From Pseudoxanthomonas sp. F37 (GTDB taxonomy: Bacteria > Pseudomonadota > Gammaproteobacteria > Xanthomonadales > Xanthomonadaceae), in NCBI RefSeq assembly GCF_022965755.1, contig NZ_CP095187.1, forward strand, positions 124,001 to 188,000: DNA of 64,000 bases, given 5' to 3'. Position 1 is the first letter of the stretch. Each line of letters opens with the position of its first letter. The position numbers and the translations under genes are program-made. The notes under the pieces were generated by a model that did no database searches, was not told the DNA's origin, and saw only the letters and a program-made list of their open reading frames with translations. Positions 58,092 to 64,000 of the stretch are shown piece by piece.

Positions 58092-59720
58092 CTATCCGAG
58101 GCTGCGCGCGGTGTTGATGATGTTGATGCCGTTGAAGCGCGTGGTCGCCGAGCCGTGCGACACCGCCGACACCTGGCTGGGCTGGCCCTTGCCGTCGAAG
58201 AACGACCCGCCCAGGCGGAAGTCGCGGGCATCGCAGATCGCCGCGCACGCACTCCAGAATTCGGGCGTGCGGATCTGGTAGGCCGCGTCCTCCACCTGCC
58301 GCGTGACCTGCCCGTTCCTGATCTCGAAACAGAGCTGCCCGCCGAACTGCGCGTTGTAGCGCTGCTGGTCGATGGAATACGAGCCGCGGCCGTGGATGTA
58401 CAGGCCGTTCTCCACGTCCTTCACCATTTCGGCCACCGTCAGCGGGGCCTTGCCCGGCGCCAGCGAGACGTTGGCCATGCGCTGGAACTGCACGCTGCTC
58501 CACGAGTCGGCGTAGCTGCAGCCGTGCGGGGCATCCTCGCCGAGGAGGTGCACTTCGTCGCGGGTGGCCTGGTAATTGACCAGCACGCCGTCCTTGACCA
58601 GGTCCCAGCGCCGTGTCTTCACGCCTTCGTCGTCGTAGCCCACCGCGCCCAGGCTGCGCGGCTCGGTCTTGTCGGCGCTGAAGTTGACGATGGGGCTGCC
58701 CCACTGGAAACGCTGCTCGCGCTTGTCCAGCGTGGCGAAGCTGGTGCCGGCGTAGTTGGCTTCGTAGCCCAGCACGCGGTCCAGTTCCAACGGGTGGCCG
58801 ACGTTCTCGTGGATGGTCAGGAACAGGTTGGACGGATCCAGCACCAGGTCGTACTTGCCCGGCTTCACCGAGGGCGCGGTCAGCTTGGCACGGGCCTGCT
58901 TCGCCGCCGCGATGATGTCCTCGCGCAGATCATAGGACGCGCCGTAGGCCACCACGCCGCCCGGCAGCATGAACCTGTCGGCAGCGTCGGCGTCCAGGTA
59001 TTCGTACCCCATGCCCATCGGCGCGGACAGGCCATCGCGCGTCTTGAACCGGCCGCTGGCCTTGTCCACCACCGTCACGGTGAAGGGCACCCAGATGCGG
59101 TGCACGTCCTGGTCGATGTACGAACCGTCGGTGCTGGCGAAGTACTTCTGCTCGTTGACGACGAACATGCGCGAGGCGGCGAAGCTGGCGCCGGCGGCCA
59201 GGGCGGTGGCGTTCGCGTCCAGCAGCAGGTCCACCTTCTCCTTCACCGGCACCGCCATGGCGTTCTTCACGATGGGCGTGCGCCAGGCGACCTCGCCGAC
59301 CCCCTTCAGCGGGGCCAGCTGCACCGGCTTGCCCTGGATGCGCGCATTGGCGCCGGCGATGGCGACCGCCTGCCGCGCCGCGGCCGCCACGCCCTCGGGC
59401 GTCTGGTCGTGGGTCGCCGCGAACCCCCAGGCGCCCTGTGCGATCACGCGCACGCCGACGCCCGAGGATTCGGTGTTCACCACATTCTGCACCTTGTCCT
59501 CGCGGGTGATCAGCGATTGCCGCAGGTAGCGGCCGATGCGCACATCGCAATAGGTGGCGCCCGCCGCGGTGGCGGCCGCCAACGCCGCCTCGGCCAGGCG
59601 CTTCTTCTTCGCCACGTCGCCCGGCTCCAGCAGGGCCTCGGCGGCGATCACCCGCGTGCCGGGCAGGGCCAGGCCCGCGAAGGCCAGGCCGCCGATGGTC
59701 AGGAAGTCGCGTCGCTGCAT
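58092..59720 (-). CDS. TldD-type metalloprotease with Tat signal (copy 2)
   Basis: 542 residues, a close paralogue of copy 1 along its whole length. Tat signal MQRRDFLTIGGLAFAGLALP, zinc motif HENVGHPLELDR, and the same conserved blocks (NTESSGVGVRVIAQGAWGFAA, YADSWSSVQFQRMANVSL). Likely a tandem gene duplication. Divergent from the NYN gene, with a CRP-like dyad between them. Confidence 0.9.
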   Translation of the reverse strand: MQRRDFLTIGGLAFAGLALPGTRVIAAEALLEPGDVAKKKRLAEAALAAATAAGATYCDVRIGRYLRQSLITREDKVQNVVNTESSGVGVRVIAQGAWGFAATHDQTPEGVAAAARQAVAIAGANARIQGKPVQLAPLKGVGEVAWRTPIVKNAMAVPVKEKVDLLLDANATALAAGASFAASRMFVVNEQKYFASTDGSYIDQDVHRIWVPFTVTVVDKASGRFKTRDGLSAPMGMGYEYLDADAADRFMLPGGVVAYGASYDLREDIIAAAKQARAKLTAPSVKPGKYDLVLDPSNLFLTIHENVGHPLELDRVLGYEANYAGTSFATLDKREQRFQWGSPIVNFSADKTEPRSLGAVGYDDEGVKTRRWDLVKDGVLVNYQATRDEVHLLGEDAPHGCSYADSWSSVQFQRMANVSLAPGKAPLTVAEMVKDVENGLYIHGRGSYSIDQQRYNAQFGGQLCFEIRNGQVTRQVEDAAYQIRTPEFWSACAAICDARDFRLGGSFFDGKGQPSQVSAVSHGSATTRFNGINIINTARSLG

Positions 59721-59775
59721 GCGCGTGTCCGGGCGGAGGAGCCCCGGACTGTCGTCGGCGTGCCGCGCAGCGTCA

Positions 59776-59791
59776 AGTGACGCCGGTCACG
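59776..59791. promoter_or_regulatory. Possible Clp/CRP-type site between tldD copy 2 and the NYN gene
   Basis: AGTGA-N6-TCACG matches 8 of the 10 defined positions of the Clp/CRP consensus, with a perfect GTGA/TCAC dyad, in the 122-base divergent gap. Motif match only. Confidence 0.35.
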
Positions 59792-59842
59792 GGCGGGCGA
59801 CGTGGTGCACAATGCGCGCATCCCGCCCAGGAACGCGCCCGC

Positions 59843-60673
59843 ATGAAGTCCCGTCCGTCCGTACGCCCCGAGAGCGACGACGAGCAGCCGCGGCTCGCCG
59901 TGCTGATCGATGCCGACAACGCGCAGCCTGCGGTGATCGAAGGCCTGTTGGCCGAGGTGGCCAAGTACGGCGTGGCCAGCGTGAAGCGCATCTACGGCGA
60001 CTTTACCAGCACCCGCATGACGCAATGGAAGCAGGCGCTGCTGAAGCATTCCATCAACCCGGTGCAGCAGTTCGCCTATACCAGCGGCAAGAACGCCACC
60101 GACAGCTCGCTGATCATCGACGCGATGGACCTGATGTACACCGGCCGCTTCGACGGCGTATGCCTGGTGTCGAGCGACAGCGATTTCACCCGCCTGGCCC
60201 AGCGCCTGCGCGAGGAAGGGCTGACCGTGTACGGCTTCGGCGAGCGCAAGACCCCGGATGCCTTCGTGCAGGCCTGCGACAAGTTCATCTACGTGGAGGT
60301 GCTGCGCAGCGAAGCGTCCGCGCCGGCCGCTCCGCCGCCGCCGAAGCCCGCGAAGAAGGCGGCCAGGCCGGCGGCGAAGAAGCCCGCGGGGCAGGCCGAG
60401 CCCACCGCCGCACCCGTGGTCGAACCGGCCAGGCACGAGTCGCTGCCGCTGAAGCTGATCCGCCAGGCCATCGAGGAGGCGAGCGACGACCAGGGGTGGG
60501 CCTTCCTCGGCAGCGTCGGCAGCTACCTCAGCAAGGTGCGGCCGGACTTCGATACCCGCCTTTACGGGCACAAGAAGCTCAGCGACCTGATGAAGGCGCA
60601 TCCGCGCCACTTCACCGTCGAGGAGCGCGCCGGCGAAGGCGGGGCGAAGCGGTTCTACGTGCGTTCGGCGTAG
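59843..60673 (+). CDS. NYN-domain protein with C-terminal LOTUS/OST-HTH domain
   Basis: 276 residues. The N-terminal NYN domain, a PIN-like RNase fold, runs from RLAVLIDADNAQPAVIEGLL to DKFIYVEVL, with acidic residues in IDADNA, ATDSSLIIDAMDLMY and SSDSDFTRLAQRL. A Lys/Ala/Pro linker joins it to a LOTUS-like domain (LPLKLIRQAIEEASDDQGWAFLGSVGSYLSKVRPDFD) thought to bind RNA. Probably an RNase. ATG 59843 is the natural start. Confidence 0.9.
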   Translation: MKSRPSVRPESDDEQPRLAVLIDADNAQPAVIEGLLAEVAKYGVASVKRIYGDFTSTRMTQWKQALLKHSINPVQQFAYTSGKNATDSSLIIDAMDLMYTGRFDGVCLVSSDSDFTRLAQRLREEGLTVYGFGERKTPDAFVQACDKFIYVEVLRSEASAPAAPPPPKPAKKAARPAAKKPAGQAEPTAAPVVEPARHESLPLKLIRQAIEEASDDQGWAFLGSVGSYLSKVRPDFDTRLYGHKKLSDLMKAHPRHFTVEERAGEGGAKRFYVRSA

Positions 60674-60719
60674 CATGCGCCGCGCGCACGTCGACGCGTC
60701 GTGGAGAGGGCCAGGCGGT

Positions 60720-61438
60720 CGTGCGCATGGCGCACGCTGCGCGCCATGAGCGCCAGGCCCTTCGCCCCTTCCTGCGAACGCAACCAGGGGCCGATCCTCG
60801 AGGTGCTGCGACGCCACTTGGGCAACACGCGCCGCGTGCTGGAAATCGGCAGCGGCACCGGCCAGCACGCCGTGCACTTCGCCGCCGCGATGCCCTGGCT
60901 GTCGTGGCAGTGCAGCGACCGCGCGGACAACCTGCCCGGCATCGCGCAGTGGCTCGCTGAGGCGGCACTGTCCAATACGCCGCCCGGCATCGAGCTGGAT
61001 GTCGAGGGTCGCTGGCCGGATACCCTGTTCGATGCGGTGTTCACCGCCAACACCCTGCACATCATGGGCTGGCCGCAGGTGGAAGCATTCTTCGCCGGGG
61101 TCGGCGGGGTGCTGCCGGCGGGGGGCTGCTGGCGGCCTACGGCCCTTTCAACTACGGTGGCGACTTCACCAGTGAAAGCAACCGAGCCTTCGAGCAGTGG
61201 CTGAAGGACCGCGATCCAGCCTCCGGCATCCGCGACTTCGAGGCCGTGGATGCGTTGGCGCGCGGCATCGGCCTGCGGCTGGTCGAGGACAACGCAATGC
61301 CGGCGAACAACCGCTGCATCGTCTGGTCCAGGCGTGGCGTGCGCCATGCGCACGGGCTTGCATCGCCAGAGGAACCATGAGGACAGCGCGATCTCGCCCT
61401 GCCGCATGGATTCATCAGGTCGTGCGCATGGCGCAGGC
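60720..61438. repeat. Three copies of an 18-bp palindromic repeat around the DUF938 gene
   Basis: The unit is CGTGCGCATGGCGCACGC. Copy 1 lies at 60720-60737, an exact inverted copy at 61337-61354, and a third with one mismatch at 61421-61438. The outer copies extend to 22 bases as direct repeats flanking the DUF938 gene. Confidence 0.7.
60746..61380 (+). pseudogene. DUF938 SAM-methyltransferase-like gene, frameshifted
   Basis: The family's usual start, MSARPFAPSCERNQGPILEVL, and SAM motif VLEIGSGTGQHAVHFAA are in one frame up to VGGVLPAGG. The rest (LAAYGPFNYGGDFTSESN, RAFEQWLKDRDPASGIRDFE, MPANNRCIVWSRR) continues in another. The shift falls in six G at 61120-61125, where seven would restore one frame of about 211 residues. 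It may be a true inactivation or a sequencing error in a homopolymer. The last codons overlap a palindromic repeat. Confidence 0.8.
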
Positions 61439-61869
61439 TACGGGATGAAGGTCTGTTCCGGATCGTCGAACGACTTGAATTCCAGCGCATTGCCCGACGG
61501 ATCGAACAGGAACATGGTCACGTGCTGGCCCGGCCTGCCCTTGAGCCGCAGATGCGGTTCTTCGTGGAACGCGATGCCGGCGGCCTTCAGGCGCATGGCC
61601 AGGGCTTCCCACGCGGCGCGGTCCAGGTTCAGGCCGAAATGCGGCACCGGCACGGCCTCGCCATCGAAGCGTCCGTTGTGCAGCGGCTGGCCGTCGCCGC
61701 CGATGTGCGCGACCAGATGGTGGCCGAAGAAGTCGAAGTCCTGGTAAGACGCGTCGCTGCGTCCCATCGGGCAGCCCATCGTTCCGCCGTAGAAGCGGCG
61801 CGCCTCGTCCAGGTCGCGTACGGGGAAGGCGAGGTGGAACTGGCGGATCGTGCCGGCCGCCGCGTTCAC
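61438..61869 (-). CDS. VOC-family protein (glyoxalase/dioxygenase-like)
   Basis: 143 residues. Vicinal-oxygen-chelate fold with the usual 2-His/1-Glu metal ligands: His in QFHLAFPVRD, His in PVPHFGLNLD, and Glu in NALEFKSFDD. The start is a GTG at 61869 that overlaps the stop of the upstream diiron enzyme gene (GTGA), so the pair is translationally coupled. The substrate is unknown; it could act on the product of its partner. Confidence 0.87.
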   Translation of the reverse strand: MNAAAGTIRQFHLAFPVRDLDEARRFYGGTMGCPMGRSDASYQDFDFFGHHLVAHIGGDGQPLHNGRFDGEAVPVPHFGLNLDRAAWEALAMRLKAAGIAFHEEPHLRLKGRPGQHVTMFLFDPSGNALEFKSFDDPEQTFIP

Positions 61870-62588
61870 GAGGCGGCCTCCAGCTGCGGCGCATGCGCAT
61901 CGACGATGTTCTGCCAGAACAGATTCCACGCGCCGATGCTGCGCTCGTAGCCGCGCGCCAGTTCGGGCAGGACGCCGGGGTCGTGGCGCAGGTACTCGTC
62001 GATGGCCGCGCGGGTCAGCTCGCCGTGCACGATGTCCTCTTCGCCCGTGTGGATGGTCCAGAACTCCCAGTCGATCCGGTCCTCGTTCGCGCGCAGGTAG
62101 GGATGGGCGCGCATGTGCTCGAACATCACCGACAGATAGGTCTGGCACAGGCATTCGCCGCCCATGCCGCGCAGGCCGACGCCATACGCCACCGGGCTCC
62201 GGGCGAGGTCGCGGGTCAGGCCTTGCAGGATGCCCGTGTTCGCCGGCAGCGCCCGCTCGATGTCGCGCTCGTCCACGCCGATGCTGGCCAGGAAGCGGTC
62301 GTACACGGTGGGGTGTGCGCGCGCAGGATCGCCTTCGCCCAGTTCCTCGGCGAGGATCTGGCCCAGCAGGCTGCGCAGCCCGCCGAACGGCAGGCGCGAG
62401 ACCAGCAGCGCGAGGTCGGTGATGTAGTCGATGGTGAAGAACCGGTACTGCACGCAGAAGCCGCGCAGTTCGGCGATGTCGAGGTCGGGGAGGACGCGCA
62501 TGCGTCGCGCGGCCAGCGCTTCGGTCGCTTCCTTGGCCGCGTCGGCGAAGCGCCAGAACTGCTCCCGGGTCGTGGGGTGGTCTTGCAT
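61866..62588 (-). CDS. Haem-oxygenase-like diiron oxidase family protein (PqqC/TenA superfamily)
   Basis: 240 residues, all-helical. The iron-containing redox (HDO) fold is suggested by AEELGEGDPARAHPTVYDRF (Glu81/Glu82 and His92), GECLCQTY (Glu145) and WTIHTGEEDIVHGE (His180, Glu183/184, His188), spaced like a carboxylate-His diiron site. Relatives oxidise or cleave small organic molecules (UndA, CADD). AGGAG lies 7 bases before ATG 62588. Coupled to the VOC gene. Exact reaction unknown. Confidence 0.78.
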   Translation of the reverse strand: MQDHPTTREQFWRFADAAKEATEALAARRMRVLPDLDIAELRGFCVQYRFFTIDYITDLALLVSRLPFGGLRSLLGQILAEELGEGDPARAHPTVYDRFLASIGVDERDIERALPANTGILQGLTRDLARSPVAYGVGLRGMGGECLCQTYLSVMFEHMRAHPYLRANEDRIDWEFWTIHTGEEDIVHGELTRAAIDEYLRHDPGVLPELARGYERSIGAWNLFWQNIVDAHAPQLEAAS

Positions 62589-62791
62589 TGCTCGCTCCTG
62601 GGGGTGGCACGGCGGCACGCGGCGCAAACGCGTGTACACGCCGTCGTCACATGATGGAATCGGCCGGCGTGAGTAGAACGTGCACAGTCCGAGGGCTTGG
62701 GCGCGTTGTGCGCGCGACGCGCAAGGGCGCCGCTCATGGATGTGAAGAGAAGCGCAGGCGGCGGAGCCGCGCCGTTGCTAGCATCGGCTCC

Positions 62792-63622
62792 ATGATGCGG
62801 ACGAGCGATGCAGCGCGCATGCCAGCGCAGACGTGTGACCCCGCGGGCGCGGCCGAGGGCGTGCGACTGCTGTGGACCAGCGGCTGGGATTCGACGTTCC
62901 AGCTGCTGCGCCTGCTGCTGCAGCACCGACTGCCGGTGACGCCCTACTATCTGGAAGACGCCACACGCGCCTCCACCGGCACCGAACTGGAGGCGATCGC
63001 CCGGATCACCGCCGCACTGCATGCGCGGTACCCGCATACCCGTGCGTTGCTGCGGCCGTTGCGGCGCTTCCCGGTCGCCGGACTGGTGCCCGATCCCGTG
63101 ATCGAAGACGCGCTGCGCGAAGTGCGTACCCGGACGTACATCGGCAGCCAGTACGCGTGGCTGCCGATGTTCTGCAAGCAGCACGGCGTGGAGGGCATCG
63201 AGATGAGCGTGCACGTCGACGACAAGGTGCAGGCGCTGCTGTCCTCGCGCGTGGTGGCGTTCGAACAGGCGGGCGCTTACCGCAGCGTGCGCGTCGCCAG
63301 CGGACAGGCCGGCACGCCCGAGTACACGTTGTTCCGCTACTTCAGCTTCCCGCTGTTCTCCATCGACAAGCGGGCCATGCAGCGCCAGGCACGCCTGGCC
63401 GGCTGGGAGCCGCTGATGGCGATGACTTGGTTCTGCCACCGGCCGCTGCGCGGCAGGCCGTGCGGGGTCTGCGCCCCTTGCGTCTACACGATCGAGGAAG
63501 GCCTGGGCTGGCGGGTGCCGCGGGCGCGGCGGGCGCTGTCCTTCGTCTACCGCACGTTCGCGCGGCCGCTCAAGCCGCCGCTGCGGCAGGCGCTGGCGTC
63601 GCTGCGGGGAGGTCGCGCCTAG
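62792..63622 (+). CDS. QueC-like PP-loop enzyme
   Basis: 276 residues. The PP-loop reads WTSGWDST (28-35), where true QueC has SGGxDS; the third loop residue is Trp. Near the C-terminus a zinc site CHRPLRGRPCGVCAPC has the spacing C-x8-C-x2-C-x2-C of QueC. Probably an ATP-using enzyme that makes a nitrile, amide or thio bond on a small molecule, perhaps not preQ0. Start uncertain: ATG 62792, 62795 or 62819. It is divergent from the diiron-enzyme gene, with 203 bases between their starts that show no other gene. Confidence 0.7.
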   Translation: MMRTSDAARMPAQTCDPAGAAEGVRLLWTSGWDSTFQLLRLLLQHRLPVTPYYLEDATRASTGTELEAIARITAALHARYPHTRALLRPLRRFPVAGLVPDPVIEDALREVRTRTYIGSQYAWLPMFCKQHGVEGIEMSVHVDDKVQALLSSRVVAFEQAGAYRSVRVASGQAGTPEYTLFRYFSFPLFSIDKRAMQRQARLAGWEPLMAMTWFCHRPLRGRPCGVCAPCVYTIEEGLGWRVPRARRALSFVYRTFARPLKPPLRQALASLRGGRA

Positions 63623-63642
63623 GCCGGCGTGGCGCGAAAGAA

Positions 63643-63666
63643 GCAACCCCGCCGAAGCGGGGTTGC
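63643..63666. terminator. Terminator hairpin between convergent genes
   Basis: Perfect 10-bp stem GCAACCCCGC/GCGGGGTTGC with loop CGAA, between the PP-loop gene stop and the stop of the last gene. No long T-run. Confidence 0.65.
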
Positions 63667-63669
63667 CGG

Positions 63670-64000
63670 TCATGCGGCCTGCACGATGTGCAGGGCCTTG
63701 GGGTTGCGCCACAGTCCCAGCAACTCGGCCTCGCGCGCCTTGGCGGCGTGCAGGTGCTTTTCCTTGACGTGCCCGTAGCCGCGGATGTGCTCGGGAATGC
63801 TGGCGATCTCCACGGCCAGGCCCAGCTTGTCCGCGTCCAGCGCCGACAGCAGTTCGTCGATGGTGCTGGCATAGTCGGCGATCAACCGGCGCTCGCCCTT
63901 GCGCTCCTGGGTGTAGCCGAAGACGTCGAAGGCACCGCCGCGCAGGAAGCGCAGCTTCGCCAGCAGGCCGAAAGCCTTGAACATCCACGGGCCGTATTCC
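63670..64000 (-). CDS. Indolepyruvate ferredoxin oxidoreductase, C-terminal end (5' end outside window)
   Basis: About the last 110 residues. EYGPWMFKAFGLLAKLRFLRG, AFDVFGYTQERKGERRLIADY and SIPEHIRGYGHVKEKHL are the conserved end of large fused indolepyruvate ferredoxin oxidoreductases, which oxidise aryl- or branched-chain 2-oxo acids to acyl-CoA with ferredoxin. The gene continues past the right edge. Confidence 0.85.
   Translation of the reverse strand, partial: EYGPWMFKAFGLLAKLRFLRGGAFDVFGYTQERKGERRLIADYASTIDELLSALDADKLGLAVEIASIPEHIRGYGHVKEKHLHAAKAREAELLGLWRNPKALHIVQAA

Noticed and set aside
62792..63622. Calling the PP-loop gene queC
   Set aside because: The PP-loop lacks the second Gly of SGGxDS and the gene is not with other queuosine genes. 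Only the zinc site fits, so it is called QueC-like.

Overview
The window is about 64 kb of GC-rich, densely packed bacterial chromosome. It looks like the family Xanthomonadaceae (Pseudoxanthomonas, Lysobacter, Stenotrophomonas or Xanthomonas). The reasons are GTAG-type REP palindromes between genes, a monomeric isocitrate dehydrogenase beside aceK, separate gltB and gltD, and many envelope proteins with Ala/Pro-rich linkers. yidC followed by mnmE usually lies close to dnaA/oriC, so the left end is probably near the replication origin. I see no rRNA, tRNA, CRISPR array, prophage or insertion sequence, and no gene-free stretch over 300 bases.

Layout. 1-4.1 kb: yidC (5' end outside the window), mnmE and an unusual lipoprotein with a TonB C-terminal domain. 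4.2-8.5 kb (minus): a NatAB-type ABC exporter, a secreted S33 hydrolase and ferredoxin-NADP reductase. 8.6-11.2 kb: a YadGH-type ABC exporter with a lower-GC DUF3800 gene joined to its end. 11.3-17.3 kb: a ketopantoate reductase-like protein, tatD, hrpB with a duplicated 3' tail, and rluE. 17.4-20.5 kb: a catalase-related peroxidase/cytochrome b561 operon and a divergent ECF sigma/anti-sigma operon. Both start from the same promoter motif, GGAAT-N16-CGTC. 20.5-30.7 kb: central metabolism and its control (Pat-like acetyltransferase, AceK, monomeric IDH) plus a LysR regulator.

30.9-32.1 kb holds the most novel locus. A 56-residue peptide gene has a double-glycine leader, and its predicted core begins with a motif that occurs twice in the neighbouring LysM protein. 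32.2-39 kb: queF, a chagasin-type inhibitor, an MltB-type transglycosylase, a sugar mutarotase, a TetA-like MFS pump, a PepSY protein and a BenE transporter. 39-46.7 kb: a tandem-domain methylglyoxal synthase, gltD, gltB and an I78 inhibitor lipoprotein.

46.8-59.7 kb: one long minus-strand run. Two Tat-exported TldD paralogues, a signal-less TldE/PmbA, a DUF4159 protein, a MoxR ATPase, DUF58, BatA-like, DUF4175 and a large membrane protein may form one envelope quality-control module. 59.8-64 kb: a NYN-LOTUS protein, a frameshifted DUF938 methyltransferase, a coupled VOC/haem-oxygenase-like diiron enzyme pair, a QueC-like PP-loop enzyme with a changed loop, and the 3' end of an indolepyruvate ferredoxin oxidoreductase.

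Functions come from motifs and remembered family features only; no database search was run.
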